Notes: generated from the letters alone by a model not told the origin. 64,000 nucleotides of DNA from Luteolibacter luteus (GCF_012913485.1 NZ_CP051774.1:434001-498000); one strand, 5' to 3'. Numbered from the stretch's first letter, positions 25,056-34,096 are shown. Numbers and translations: made by a program.

Positions 25056-26599
25056 TGTCCCTGCCATCCATGCGTTATCTCCTGTTGCTGTCCTTCGCCT
25101 TCTCGTCGGGCTGCGAACAACATCAGGGTGCTGAAGAAGCCCCGAAGGTGGTGGTCGAAGTCCCTGAAGGACCAGTCCCCGGACCGAAGGATCTGCTGAA
25201 GTCCGTGGTGCGCATCAGCACCACCCAGCAAGCTTGGAACCAGGCCCAGCCTTGGGAAAAGCTTTCGCCGAGCACCCGCCGCTCGCTTGGTGCCATCGTC
25301 GCCAAGGACAAGGTGCTGACCACCGCGGAAATGGCGGCCGATGCCACCTACATCGAGCTCGAGTCCTCCGATGGCAAGCGCTTGGCTCCGGCCAAGGTGC
25401 TGGCCGTGGACTATGAGGCAAACCTCGCCCTGCTCGGCGTGGAGTCGGAGACTGATGCGAAGTTCTTCGACGGCACCGATCCCTTGGAAATCGCCGCGCG
25501 CCCGAAGCCCGGCGAGACCCTCGACATCGTGCAGCTTGAGGAGAACGGAACCCCGCTCGTGACCACCGGTGCGATCCAGAGCATCGACATCGTCTCCAAT
25601 TTCCTGCCCGGCCAGTTTTTCCTTACTTACGAGGTGAAGGCTTCCATGCAGAGCGCCGCCAATAGCTTCTCGCTGCCCGTGCTGCGGGATGGCAAGCTGG
25701 CTGGCATCCTGACCAGCTACGACTCGAAGGATCAGCTCAGCGACGTGATGGCCACAGACATCGTGGAGCGCTTCGTCCGCGAGGCGGGCGATGGCGACTA
25801 CGCCGGTTTCCCATCCCTCGGGATCTCAACGACCCGCACGGAGGACATCAACTTCCGCGCCTGGCTGAAGCTTACGGAAGACGTCGGCGGCCTCTACGTC
25901 TCCATCGTCCGAGTCGGCAGCGCTGCGGAGAAGGCAGGCCTGAAGAAGGGCGATGTCATCGTGTCCATCGACGGTCATGACATCGATCGGCTCGGCTACT
26001 TCGACGACCCTCACTACGGCCGCCTCTACTGGAGCCATCTGGTGCGCGGCGCGAAGAGCAGCGGCGACAAGGTGCTCATGGAAATCATCCGCGATGGCCA
26101 GCGCTCGAAGGTCGAAGCCGAGTTGGATCGTCGCGATGAAAAGGACCAGCTGGTTCCCGGCTACACGTTTGGCAAGGCACCTTCCTATCTCGTGAAGGGC
26201 GGCCTGGTGTTCCAAGAGCTCACCCGTCCCCTGCTCGAGTCCTTCGGCGAGGAATGGCAATCCCGCGCACCGCTCAACCTGCTGGATGTTTTTGAGAACC
26301 CTCAGAAATATGAAGCACGCGGCCGCCGCATCGTCTTCCTGGCCGGTGTGATCGCCACACCTGCCACGGTCGGCTACGAGCCGCTGCGGAACATGGTCGT
26401 CACCAAGGTGAACGGGAAGGACATCAAGGACATGAAGTCCCTGATCGAAGCCTTCAAGGAGCCGGGTGCCGAAGGCATGCACCAGATCGAATTCGACGAG
26501 GAGAAGTTCAAGGTTCACCTCGACGAAGCCATCTCCACCGCCGTCGACAGCCAGCTGATCCAGCGTGGCCTCGCACCGCTCTCACGGGCGGAAGACTAA
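25055..26599 (+). CDS. Catalytically dead HtrA-like lipoprotein with PDZ domain
   Basis: 514 residues from the ATG at 25055 (a second ATG at 25070 is also possible). The signal peptide ends in a lipobox, FSSGC with Cys20, so it is a lipoprotein. The trypsin fold is recognisable but its catalytic residues are replaced: the His site reads LTTAEMAADA (Glu92), the Asp site reads YEANLALL (Asn123), and GNSGGP has become ANSFSLP. The PDZ region (VGSAAEKAGLKKGDVIVSIDGHDID) is well kept. The gene follows the active protease with 1-nt overlap, so it is likely to pair with it as scaffold, substrate adaptor or inhibitor. Confidence 0.85.
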   Translation: MSLPSMRYLLLLSFAFSSGCEQHQGAEEAPKVVVEVPEGPVPGPKDLLKSVVRISTTQQAWNQAQPWEKLSPSTRRSLGAIVAKDKVLTTAEMAADATYIELESSDGKRLAPAKVLAVDYEANLALLGVESETDAKFFDGTDPLEIAARPKPGETLDIVQLEENGTPLVTTGAIQSIDIVSNFLPGQFFLTYEVKASMQSAANSFSLPVLRDGKLAGILTSYDSKDQLSDVMATDIVERFVREAGDGDYAGFPSLGISTTRTEDINFRAWLKLTEDVGGLYVSIVRVGSAAEKAGLKKGDVIVSIDGHDIDRLGYFDDPHYGRLYWSHLVRGAKSSGDKVLMEIIRDGQRSKVEAELDRRDEKDQLVPGYTFGKAPSYLVKGGLVFQELTRPLLESFGEEWQSRAPLNLLDVFENPQKYEARGRRIVFLAGVIATPATVGYEPLRNMVVTKVNGKDIKDMKSLIEAFKEPGAEGMHQIEFDEEKFKVHLDEAISTAVDSQLIQRGLAPLSRAED

Positions 26600-26616
26600 G
26601 CGGATGACGTTCTTAC

Positions 26617-26650
26617 AACCCGGGGCAAGCGAACGCGGCCCCGGGTTTTT
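26617..26650 (+). terminator. Rho-independent terminator after the protease pair
   Basis: Perfect ten-base stem AACCCGGGGC / GCCCCGGGTT with an 11-nt loop, followed by a T-rich stretch. It lies 18 bp after the stop of the pseudoprotease gene and 38 bp before the end of the convergent cyclase gene, so it may serve both directions. Confidence 0.9.
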
Positions 26651-26687
26651 CGTTTCTACGAGGCGAGTGCTGCGAAGCGCGAAAGCC

Positions 26688-27863
26688 TCAAGCCCGCGGC
26701 ACCGGCTGCGCAGCATCCACCACGCCCTGCTTCTCCCGCAGCGCGTCCAGACAGGCATCCACCAGGCCTTCATCAAGGGCATGCACATCCTGCCCGATGC
26801 CTGCATCACGCAGCAGCAACACGGTCAGCTCCCCGCCCAAGTGCTCACGGAACTCCTCGAGCCCCGCATGCACCAGACGGCGGCCACTACCGTCGCGCAA
26901 GTCCAGCGCGGGGTGCCACAGCGGCAGCTTCAAGCCGGAGATCACATCGATCACCCGCTCTGCCACACAATCGCGCAACAAACCGCAGCGCGAAGAGTAA
27001 AGCGTATCCAAGGCACAGCCGATCGCCACCGCGTGCGCATGACTCACGGCAAAACCGCTCAGCTGCTCCAGCTTGTGGGCCGACCAGTGACCGAAGTCCA
27101 GAGGACGGCTGCTACCGGTCTCGAAAGGATCACCGCCCTGCGAAATGTGAGTCGCGTGCAGAAGCGCCGAACGCTCCACGCATTCTTCAAGCGCCTCGGG
27201 CACCAGCTTCGCGAGTTCATCCACCTGCGTCTCGATCCAGCGGAAGAACTCGCCATCCTTCACCAGAGAAACCTTCACCGCCTCGATCAAGCCGGCGCGG
27301 CAGGTCTCCTCATCCTGGCTGAGGAGGAAGTTGAAATCATTGATCACCGCGAAGGGCACCGCAAAGGCACCGATCCAGTTCTTCTTGCCGAAGCCATTGA
27401 TCGCGCACTTCACCCCCACCCCGCTGTCATCCTGCGAAAGCGTGGTGGTGGGAAAGCGGACCAAGCGGACGCCGCGGTGGGCGGTCGCAGCGGCGAAGCC
27501 GACGGCATCGAGGAAGGCACCGCCGCCGATCACGAGGATGTAGGAGTGGCGGTCGATGTGCTCGCGGTCCACGGTTTCCCAGATCCGGCGCACGAGGGAG
27601 TCATCCGTTTTCACCGCCTCACCACCCGGCAGGACATGCAGGCCCCGCCAATCGAAGCCGAGGTCCGCGAAATAGGTTTCGACGTTCCGGGAAAGCTCCG
27701 GCCACGCCTTCGCCACGCTTTCTTCCACCAGCACGAGAACCCGGCGGCCACCGCCCTCGATGAGAATTTCGCCCAGCATCGGATTGGCCGGACCGAAGGC
27801 ATCACGGGTGAAGCAAACGCGGTGCTTGAAGGTGACGGGAATTTGGAAATCGTGACGCGACAT
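26688..27863 (-). CDS. Sugar-phosphate cyclase of the 3-dehydroquinate-synthase fold, EboD-like
   Basis: 391 residues with the AroB fold. NAD-binding is shown by IGGGAFLDAVGFAAATAHRG and the metal ligands are kept: Glu in RAGLIEAVKVSLVKD, and His in LDFGHWSAHKLEQL and VSHAHAVAIG. The sequences around FKHRVCFTRDAFGPANP and FGHWSAHKLE are unlike housekeeping DHQ synthase and recall EboD, the cyclase of the ebo/edb operon, or the valiolone-type cyclases. No other ebo gene is adjacent (a UbiA-like gene is 15 kb away). The natural substrate is unknown; a sedoheptulose phosphate or DAHP is likely. Convergent with the protease pair and divergent from the NUDIX gene. Confidence 0.78.
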   Translation of the reverse strand: MSRHDFQIPVTFKHRVCFTRDAFGPANPMLGEILIEGGGRRVLVLVEESVAKAWPELSRNVETYFADLGFDWRGLHVLPGGEAVKTDDSLVRRIWETVDREHIDRHSYILVIGGGAFLDAVGFAAATAHRGVRLVRFPTTTLSQDDSGVGVKCAINGFGKKNWIGAFAVPFAVINDFNFLLSQDEETCRAGLIEAVKVSLVKDGEFFRWIETQVDELAKLVPEALEECVERSALLHATHISQGGDPFETGSSRPLDFGHWSAHKLEQLSGFAVSHAHAVAIGCALDTLYSSRCGLLRDCVAERVIDVISGLKLPLWHPALDLRDGSGRRLVHAGLEEFREHLGGELTVLLLRDAGIGQDVHALDEGLVDACLDALREKQGVVDAAQPVPRA

Positions 27864-27915
27864 CGTGACGGGGAAACAGTGCCTCCGATACGGCCGTCAG
27901 CCAACAAATCTTCCG

Positions 27916-28434
27916 ATGAACCAGCCTGAGACTTTGTTCGAAACCCGATGGTTAGGCCTCTATCGCATTGGTCATTGGGACTTTGCGAAGCGGCCGAATG
28001 CCGATGCCTGCGTAGGAATACTAGCGATCACCCCGCAGGACGAAGTGGTTCTGGTGGAACAGTTCCGCATCCCGGTTCAGCAGAAAGTGATGGAAGTCCC
28101 CGCGGGACTGGTGGGCGATGAAGAAGAATTCCGCGGCGAAGAGCTGGCCGCCACGGCCGCACGGGAGCTGCTAGAGGAAACCGGCTACCGCGCCGGGAAG
28201 GTGGAACTCCTACTCGCGACTCCCACTTCCGCCGGCATGACCCCGGAACTGACCCACCTCTTCCTGGCGACCGATTTGGTGAAGGAAACCGAAGGCGGAG
28301 GCAACGAACACGAAGACATCAAGGTCCACCTCGTCCCCCGGGCGGAACTGCGGACATGGCTCAAGGAGAAGGAAGCGGAAGGTTATCTCATCGATTTCAA
28401 GATCCACGCCAGCCTCTGGGCGGCAGGACTCTGA
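27916..28434 (+). CDS. NUDIX hydrolase, ADP-ribose pyrophosphatase-like
   Basis: 172 residues from the ATG at 27916 (MNQPETLFETRWLGLYR). The NUDIX box is complete: G-x5-E-x7-REL-x-EE-x-G, read as GEELAATAARELLEETGY, around residues 75-93. The EVVLVEQFRIPVQQKVMEVPAG segment upstream is typical of ADP-ribose diphosphatase and related NudF-like enzymes that clear ADP-sugars. It stands alone, divergent from the cyclase gene with 52 bp between the starts. Confidence 0.88.
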   Translation: MNQPETLFETRWLGLYRIGHWDFAKRPNADACVGILAITPQDEVVLVEQFRIPVQQKVMEVPAGLVGDEEEFRGEELAATAARELLEETGYRAGKVELLLATPTSAGMTPELTHLFLATDLVKETEGGGNEHEDIKVHLVPRAELRTWLKEKEAEGYLIDFKIHASLWAAGL

Positions 28435-28478
28435 CTTACCCCTGGCCAGCGGACGACACGGACGACGTAGTCGCGTCG

Positions 28479-29042
28479 CTACTGCGGCTCCCTCGGTATG
28501 ACCGTGATCGAGCCATCCGGATGGATTCGGACGATCTCGCCCCTTTCATAACGGAACACCGAGCCGCTTCGCAGAAGCGATGCTTCATCCTGCGCGATCG
28601 AGCCGTAGCCGAAGATCGCATCATCTCCGGCAAGGATGGGAAACCACTCCGACTCGAGATCCAGCTCGCCGGTTCCGAAGGTCACTCGCCACGCACCGGC
28701 AATATTCTCCGTGAAATCGTAGTCCTCGCCATCCAACATGATGAACGCAACGAAGCGCGTGAATGAGTAGCCATCCGGAGCCTTCACGACGCGACCCGTG
28801 ATTCCACAACGCGGGGTCGTGAATTCGACATAGGCTTCAGGCACCACCTCCACGACGGCATACTGCAGGCTCGGATCCTCCAAATCCTGCCCAACTCCAT
28901 CAATCCGATGGCTCCAGCCCCAGCCCGGCGAGCATTGGATCAAAAGCTTTGACCCAATGACGTCCGGGCACTCCAGCGAGAGCCCCGAGGGAACGAGCTT
29001 CGAGGGCGGAGGTTTCATGGATTCGCGCCGCCCCCGTCCCAA
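28479..29042 (-). CDS. Protein of unknown function
   Basis: 187 residues (187 codons from 29042; an internal Met at 29018 is an alternative start). I do not recognise the family. The protein is acidic, with many aromatic and beta-forming residues (WGWSHRIDGVGQ, EAYVEFTTPRCGITGRVV, FTRFVAFIMLDGEDYDF) and no signal peptide or membrane helix. It begins 1 bp after the accA stop on the same strand and so is probably the last gene of an accA-containing transcript. Confidence 0.6.
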   Translation of the reverse strand: MGRGRRESMKPPPSKLVPSGLSLECPDVIGSKLLIQCSPGWGWSHRIDGVGQDLEDPSLQYAVVEVVPEAYVEFTTPRCGITGRVVKAPDGYSFTRFVAFIMLDGEDYDFTENIAGAWRVTFGTGELDLESEWFPILAGDDAIFGYGSIAQDEASLLRSGSVFRYERGEIVRIHPDGSITVIPREPQ

Positions 29043-29043
29043 C

Positions 29044-29997
29044 TCACACCTGCTCCCACTCGCCGAACTTCCGGAACTTCTGGTATCGTGCTTCCAGCAG
29101 CTCTTCCGTGCTGAGCTTCTCCAGCTCCGCCAAGTTCGTGAGGATCGCTTCCTTCAGCGCATTGGACGTCGCGGCGTGATCATGATGAGCACCGCCGGTC
29201 GGTTCCGGGATGTAGCCGTCGATCAAGCCCAGCTTGAGAAGATCCGGCGCAGCCAGCTTCATCGCCTCGGCAGCTTCCGGAGCATGCTTGCGGTGCTTCC
29301 AAAGGATCGCCGCGCAGCCTTCCGGACTGATTACCGAGTAATAAGCATTTTCCAACATCAGCACGCGGTCGGCGATGCCAATACCCAGCGCTCCACCGGA
29401 CCCACCCTCACCGAGCACCACGGCGATGACGGGCACTTTCAGTAGCATCATCTCCCGCAGGTTGTAGGCGATCGCCTCGGCGATATTCCGCTCTTCCGCA
29501 CCGATGCCCGGATAAGCTCCCGGCGTGTCGATCAGCGTCACGACCGGCAGATTGAATTTCTCTGCCAGCTTCATCAGGCGCAGGGCCTTGCGATAGCCTT
29601 CCGGATGAGCGCTGCCGAAGTTCCGCTTCAGGTTCTCCTTCGTGTCCCGGCCCTTCTGGTGGCCGATCACCACCACACGGCGGCCGCCGATGCGGGCGAA
29701 GCCGCCGGGCATCGCATGGTCGTCACCGATCCGGCGATCGCCGTGAAGCTCGCAGAAATCGGAGAAAGCATGAGCGATGTAATCGAGCATGAAAGGCCGC
29801 TGGGTGTGCCGGGCGATCTGCACACGTTGCCACGGTGTCAGATTCTGATAGATCCGCATACGGGTTTCTGCCAGCTTGTCCTCCATTTTTGAGATTTCGC
29901 CGGACATGTCGATGTCCTGCGAAGCGGCCTTGGTGCGCAGCTTGTCGAGCTCGCGCTCGAGTTCGGCGATCGGCTTTTCGAATTCCAGCAGTTGCAT
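29044..29997 (-). CDS. accA: Acetyl-CoA carboxylase carboxyltransferase subunit alpha
   Basis: 317 residues, the usual length. AccA pairs with AccD to transfer carboxyl from carboxybiotin to acetyl-CoA, giving malonyl-CoA for fatty acid synthesis. It has the family start FEKPIAELERELDKLR, the QRPFMLDYI segment, the glycine-rich carboxybiotin/CoA site (GAYPGIGAEERNIAEAIA, VLGEGGSGGALGIG), and EGCAAILWK. accD is not in the window. It sits upstream of a small unknown gene and downstream of a LysM protein, all on the minus strand; acpP lies 1.6 kb upstream on the same strand, so fatty-acid genes cluster here loosely. Confidence 0.97.
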   Translation of the reverse strand: MQLLEFEKPIAELERELDKLRTKAASQDIDMSGEISKMEDKLAETRMRIYQNLTPWQRVQIARHTQRPFMLDYIAHAFSDFCELHGDRRIGDDHAMPGGFARIGGRRVVVIGHQKGRDTKENLKRNFGSAHPEGYRKALRLMKLAEKFNLPVVTLIDTPGAYPGIGAEERNIAEAIAYNLREMMLLKVPVIAVVLGEGGSGGALGIGIADRVLMLENAYYSVISPEGCAAILWKHRKHAPEAAEAMKLAAPDLLKLGLIDGYIPEPTGGAHHDHAATSNALKEAILTNLAELEKLSTEELLEARYQKFRKFGEWEQV

Positions 29998-30038
29998 GCG
30001 ATTTGGGAAAGTTGGTGCGGGCAGGAGGCGGCGGGAAG

Positions 30039-30941
30039 CTAGGGCCCGCTCACGCGGATTTCCACCTCATTCCCCGGCCGGAGAAGAAGTGCAAGCTCTT
30101 CAGCATCCTCCGCAGACAACAGGAAACCGGCACCCGCAGGCTCTGCGGCGGTCTCCTTGCCATCTCCCGGCTCCGCGGAACGGATGTGAAGGGAGGATTT
30201 TTCCAGACTGAAATTCTTCACGGACTCCCGATAGGCAGGCATCCCCGGTGTCACGCGACGATCTCCGGCCAGCCCGGATTTGGAAGCGATCTTGGTCTTC
30301 AGCCCGCCTTTCTGGTTTCCCAAGCCCGCGGAAAGCAGCGGGTATTCCTTCACGAATTGCCCGCCCTTCCACAGCGAAAGCGCCTTACGGCCCGGCTCGA
30401 TCAGCACCCGCAGTTCCAGTGGCATCACGATCATCTCTTCGCCCGGATGGAGCCCCTTCAGGTCCATCAGGCCGTTCAGATACATGATGCAATCGAGGCT
30501 CGTATTGTGCTTCGCCGCGATCCCGAGAAAGGACTCCCCGGAGCGGACGATGTGGATCTCCTTGCCGTCCATGTTGGAAACGGAAAGGAGCTCATCGAGA
30601 TTCATCTCTCCCACGATCCGCCGTGCCTCCGGGGCCGCCTTCGAGCGCGGATAAATGCTCACCACCGTGCGGAGGCGCTCTTGGGCCGCCGCGAGATCGC
30701 CGATCGCGATCAGCTCGCGAGCTTTCTCAAAGACCTTCGCACCCGGATCGATCTCCGGCAGGTTCGCATCCGCTTTCGGCAGGGTGTTGACCGGCTTGGG
30801 ATCGAATTGCACCGGGACAAGCTCGGAAAACACGCCCCCGAGCGGCTCCATCTGGACGTGCCAGACCAGCAATCCGGTAAACACGGTGACCCCAAGGACC
30901 ACCGCCCCCGCCACCAGCTTGATCAAAGTCCACAATCGCAT
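30039..30941 (-). CDS. Membrane-anchored LysM protein with a degenerate L,D-transpeptidase-like domain
   Basis: 300 residues: a membrane anchor (about 7-27), a helical stretch with a TPR-like look (KVFEKARELIAIGDLAAAQE), a LysM domain (about 128-175, IHIVRSGESFLGIAAKHNTS) that binds peptidoglycan, then a YkuD-like fold starting LRVLIEPGRKALSLWKGG. In active L,D-transpeptidases the motif HGT followed by SHGC(I/V)R supplies His and Cys. Here the equivalents are SLHIRS and GAGFLLSAEDAEEL: the catalytic Cys is missing. It is therefore probably a binding or structural protein of the cell wall. Confidence 0.78.
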   Translation of the reverse strand: MRLWTLIKLVAGAVVLGVTVFTGLLVWHVQMEPLGGVFSELVPVQFDPKPVNTLPKADANLPEIDPGAKVFEKARELIAIGDLAAAQERLRTVVSIYPRSKAAPEARRIVGEMNLDELLSVSNMDGKEIHIVRSGESFLGIAAKHNTSLDCIMYLNGLMDLKGLHPGEEMIVMPLELRVLIEPGRKALSLWKGGQFVKEYPLLSAGLGNQKGGLKTKIASKSGLAGDRRVTPGMPAYRESVKNFSLEKSSLHIRSAEPGDGKETAAEPAGAGFLLSAEDAEELALLLRPGNEVEIRVSGP

Positions 30942-30956
30942 CCCCGGCGCGTTCTA

Positions 30957-31493
30957 TCAAAGCAGTCCCCGCCTGTGGAAGTCGAAGCGGTTGATCGCCC
31001 AAGATTGGCGGATCATTTCGAAGGCGAATTTGAAAACGGACACTTCCCAGGCATCATCCACGCCCTCGATCACCGCGCGGGCGGGATTTCCGAGGCGGCG
31101 GGATTCTTCCAGGATCCGGTCCCGCACGACATCCATCGAGTCGTGGACGATCTCCTCGTGCACCTTGCCGCTGCGGAAACGAAAGCCGTAGCGCAGGAAA
31201 GCCAGATCCTTCCCCTGTGATTGCATTTTCTCGATCAGCGCATCCATCCGCTCGCGGGCCTTGTCGCCGAAGCCTTCCAGCTCGATGTCATTCATCGAAT
31301 CCGGACGCAGGATCCGCGGCCTCATGGCCTCCATTTCACCGGTGCGCACACGCACTTCGCCAGCACGATCCATCAGCTCGCTGAGTAAAAGAAACTCGAA
31401 GCGGGTATCGCCAAAGGTATCGATCCGGCGGTCCGGCTCCAGCAGGACGCGGGTCGTCTCCAAGGCGTATTGGATGTTATCGGGCGAATGCAT
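30957..31493 (-). CDS. Conserved protein of unknown function
   Basis: 178 residues from the ATG at 31493 (MHSPDNIQYALETTRVLLEP); an upstream start at 31550 would run through the acpP terminator region and is unlikely. The protein is charged and helical, without a signal or membrane segment; noticeable parts are ERMDALIEKMQSQGKDLAFL and YGFRFRSGKVHEEIVHDS. It lies between acpP and the LysM gene on the same strand (15 bp to the latter), so they probably share a transcript. No motif gives a function. Confidence 0.65.
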   Translation of the reverse strand: MHSPDNIQYALETTRVLLEPDRRIDTFGDTRFEFLLLSELMDRAGEVRVRTGEMEAMRPRILRPDSMNDIELEGFGDKARERMDALIEKMQSQGKDLAFLRYGFRFRSGKVHEEIVHDSMDVVRDRILEESRRLGNPARAVIEGVDDAWEVSVFKFAFEMIRQSWAINRFDFHRRGLL

Positions 31494-31531
31494 GTTTCGG
31501 GACGGAGCGTCCCATCGGTTCAGTATAGTGC

Positions 31532-31563
31532 AAAAAAAAGGCAGACCCACCTGGAGTCCGCCC
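31532..31563 (-). terminator. Rho-independent terminator after acpP
   Basis: On the minus strand GGCGGAC pairs with GTCTGCC (one G-U) around a nine-nt loop and is followed by eight T. It sits 30 bp past the acpP stop, between acpP and the unknown gene. Confidence 0.88.
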
Positions 31564-31593
31564 TTTCATGATTACTCGGCAGAGCGGCAGGGC

Positions 31594-31833
31594 TCAGCTC
31601 TGGCTCTTGATGTAGGTGACGACATCGCCCACGGACTGGAGCTTCTCGGCTTCCTCGTCCGGCACTTCGATCTCGAACTCCTCTTCGAAGGCCATCACGA
31701 GTTCGACCGTGTCAAGGGAGTCGGCACCGAGGTCTTCGATGAACTTGGCCTCCAGGGTCACCTGGTCGGCGTTGACGCCGAGCTGGTCGACGATGATGTC
31801 CTTAACGCGGTCTTCGATGCTCTTGTCAGACAT
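31594..31833 (-). CDS. acpP: Acyl carrier protein
   Basis: 79 residues from the ATG at 31833 ([10 protein letters not shown]); an in-frame start 60 bp upstream has no family support. The 4'-phosphopantetheine attachment serine is Ser39 in the [10 protein letters not shown] motif. The protein is strongly acidic and of normal ACP length, and carries growing acyl chains in fatty acid synthesis. A strong terminator follows, so it is likely a highly expressed single gene with its promoter in the 89 bp up to the next minus-strand gene. Confidence 0.97.
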   Translation of the reverse strand: MSDKSIEDRVKDIIVDQLGVNADQVTLEAKFIEDLGADSLDTVELVMAFEEEFEIEVPDEEAEKLQSVGDVVTYIKSQS

Positions 31834-31922
31834 TGGAATGTACTTGGTGGTTGACGCTGCGGAGGGATTACCGCCCTCGCCGGACCTTGGCAACCCCGAA
31901 AAACACCTCGATCTGCCAGCAC

Positions 31923-32741
31923 TCAGGCCTGCGGCGGCGCTTGTTCCGCGGGCTCTTCCGTCTCGGCGACGTACTCGATGATCTCTCCTTTGAAATTCTC
32001 CTTCAAACGCCCCATCAGGCGCTCGGCAGGCTCATCCTGCTCTTTCTTGAATCCACCGTACGTCAGACCGTCGATCCGCATCTTGCGCTCACCCCCGGAT
32101 GCCCCGCCCGCCCACAGGAAGGCGAGACCCTTGGTATCCCACTTCCGCAGGTCGAGCCGCACCAGATCGCCAAAGGGGACCTTGCCGCCATCCGCGGGAT
32201 AAAATGCCTCACCATCCACCGCCATGCTGCGGCCCAGAGTCCGGATCAGCACCCATGCGGCTCCTAACGATAGCACCAGGCAGATGACGAAGACCACCCA
32301 TTGCTCGTTGATCTTGCCCGCCGGATAATCGTGTTCCGGGGCGTCCTTTTTCATCCCGGCCTGAAGACGGTAATCGTTGAAAAGCTTGTTCTTCTCCCCG
32401 GTACGCGCGGCCTTCATGGCATCATAGTCGCTCAGGATCGCAGGCCAAGCCATCGGGATCCGGGTTCCCTCGGGAAGGATCGAGTGGTCCTCGGGAAAGC
32501 TTACCGTCTGCTTCTCGGCATAGGAACGCCATTCAGCCGGACTCATCACTCCCTCCTTGGTTTCGAAATCCTTGGCTGCCTGCTCGAAGGCCTTCGAGAC
32601 ATGATAGGACAGGTTCTTCTCACGATAGCCCCACTTCCCGTCGATGAAGAAGAGGACCGTGAAAATACCGAACATCAATAACATTGCCGCAGCGCGCAGC
32701 AGGAACCAGGGGGTGGGTTTGCAGACAATACGCTCGCTCAT
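31923..32741 (-). CDS. Membrane protein of unknown function
   Basis: 272 residues with two membrane helices: about 14-33 ([18 protein letters not shown]) and about 147-167 ([19 protein letters not shown]). The segment between them, about 110 residues, is outside the membrane and hydrophilic ([20 protein letters not shown]). The C-terminal 100 residues are probably cytoplasmic, start near [18 protein letters not shown], and look like a small beta domain. I do not recognise the family. It is the first minus-strand gene opposite the divergent thiH. Confidence 0.65.
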   Translation of the reverse strand: MSERIVCKPTPWFLLRAAAMLLMFGIFTVLFFIDGKWGYREKNLSYHVSKAFEQAAKDFETKEGVMSPAEWRSYAEKQTVSFPEDHSILPEGTRIPMAWPAILSDYDAMKAARTGEKNKLFNDYRLQAGMKKDAPEHDYPAGKINEQWVVFVICLVLSLGAAWVLIRTLGRSMAVDGEAFYPADGGKVPFGDLVRLDLRKWDTKGLAFLWAGGASGGERKMRIDGLTYGGFKKEQDEPAERLMGRLKENFKGEIIEYVAETEEPAEQAPPQA

Positions 32742-32935
32742 GGAACTAGGGGAAAAGCAGCGGCAGGAAAGCCAAGCGGGCGGAATTTGGCAAGCTTCGG
32801 AGATACGGACACGGATACCTGCAAATGGTTCCGGCCGCGCGCGGCAGCCCCGATAACTCCCCTCACCCGCCGACCCTACAATCCCGGGGATCGCGCTTTG
32901 ACGACCCGCCTCGCCTGATCCAAGCTCCCCGCGAC

Positions 32936-34069
32936 GTGAGTTTTTCTGCCCATCTCGCCTCCGCCCTTGAGAGGAAATCCCCGCTGCTCCAGCGCTTCGA
33001 GCGGCTCATCGCCCCGGCCTCCGATCGTGAGCTGGAAGCACTCGCCCGCGAAAGCCAGCGCCTGACCCGCCACCATTTCGGCCGGACGATGCGCCTTTTC
33101 GCGCCGCTCTACCTTTCGAACGAGTGTGTGAATAACTGCTCCTACTGCGGTTTTTCCCGGGACAATGGAATCCTGCGGGTGACCCTGACGGTGGAGCAGG
33201 TGCTACGGGAGGCCCGCTATCTTCATGATCTAGGCTTCCGAAATATCCTGCTGGTGGCGGGCGAGCACCCGAAATTCGTGTCCGAGGGTTACCTCCAAGA
33301 GTGTATCGATGCGCTGAAGGGGATGTTCCCGACCATCGGCATCGAGGTCGGTCCCATGGAGGATGACCAATATGCAGAAATCGTACGCCACGGTGCGGAG
33401 GGCTTGATCGTGTATCAGGAGACCTACCAGCCGGAGACTTATGCCAAGCTCCACACCGCCGGACCGAAGAAAAACTTCGGCTGGCGCCTCGACTGCCCCG
33501 AGCGGGCCTATGCCGGAGGCTTCCGCCGCATCGGCATCGGTGCCCTTTTCGGCCTCGCCGAGTGGCAAAAGGAGGCCATGGCCTTGGCGGCTCATCTTGA
33601 ATATCTCTACAAGCACTGCTGGAAGGCCCAGTTCACCGTCGCCTTCCCGCGCATGCGCCCCTACGCCGGGAACTACCAGTATGAGGCGGATGAGCAGCTC
33701 TATCTTTCCGACCGCGCGCTGGTGCAATTGACCTGCGCCTTCCGCGTCTGCTTCCCGCAAGTGGGAATCGTCCTTTCCACCCGCGAGTCTCCGGCTTTCC
33801 GTGATGCACTTGCTCCACTCGGCGTGACCAGCATGTCGGCCGGTGCCCGCACCGAGCCAGGCGGCTACACCGGTGCCGGCAGCGAGGACCTGCACCTCAC
33901 CGTGAAAGGCCGCCGCGTCGAATTGGAAAAGGTCACCGGCTGCGAGAAGGCGACCGAGCAATTCAAGATCGACGACAGCCGCTCGCCTGCGGAAGTCGCA
34001 GCCATGCTGAAGTCAAAGCAGCTCGATCCAGTCTGGAAGGACTGGGACGAGGCAATCTTGGCGCACTGA
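32936..34069 (+). CDS. thiH: 2-iminoacetate synthase (radical SAM, thiazole branch of thiamine synthesis)
   Basis: 377 residues from the GTG at 32936 (VSFSAHLASALERK); this fits the usual ThiH length, while a start at 32825 would add 37 residues without homologous character. The radical SAM cluster motif is CVNNCSYCGF. ThiH cleaves tyrosine to dehydroglycine and p-cresol, and dehydroglycine supplies the C2-N3 unit of the thiazole ring. Further family segments are GFRNILLVAGEHPKF, EVGPMEDDQYAE and VYQETYQPETYAKLHTAGPK. thiS follows 27 bp downstream; thiG and thiF are not in the window. No TPP riboswitch was recognised in the 190 bp upstream. Confidence 0.94.
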   Translation: MSFSAHLASALERKSPLLQRFERLIAPASDRELEALARESQRLTRHHFGRTMRLFAPLYLSNECVNNCSYCGFSRDNGILRVTLTVEQVLREARYLHDLGFRNILLVAGEHPKFVSEGYLQECIDALKGMFPTIGIEVGPMEDDQYAEIVRHGAEGLIVYQETYQPETYAKLHTAGPKKNFGWRLDCPERAYAGGFRRIGIGALFGLAEWQKEAMALAAHLEYLYKHCWKAQFTVAFPRMRPYAGNYQYEADEQLYLSDRALVQLTCAFRVCFPQVGIVLSTRESPAFRDALAPLGVTSMSAGARTEPGGYTGAGSEDLHLTVKGRRVELEKVTGCEKATEQFKIDDSRSPAEVAAMLKSKQLDPVWKDWDEAILAH

Positions 34070-34096
34070 TCCCACCTTCTTCTTTTTCAATCCGAC

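Noticed and set aside
26565-27929. A 454-codon plus-strand frame opposite the cyclase gene
   Set aside because: It runs through the terminator at 26617 and the translation has no family character.
29835-31220. A 461-codon plus-strand frame opposite accA and the LysM gene
   Set aside because: Arg/His/Pro-rich composition without a motif; the minus-strand genes have family signatures, so this is a shadow.
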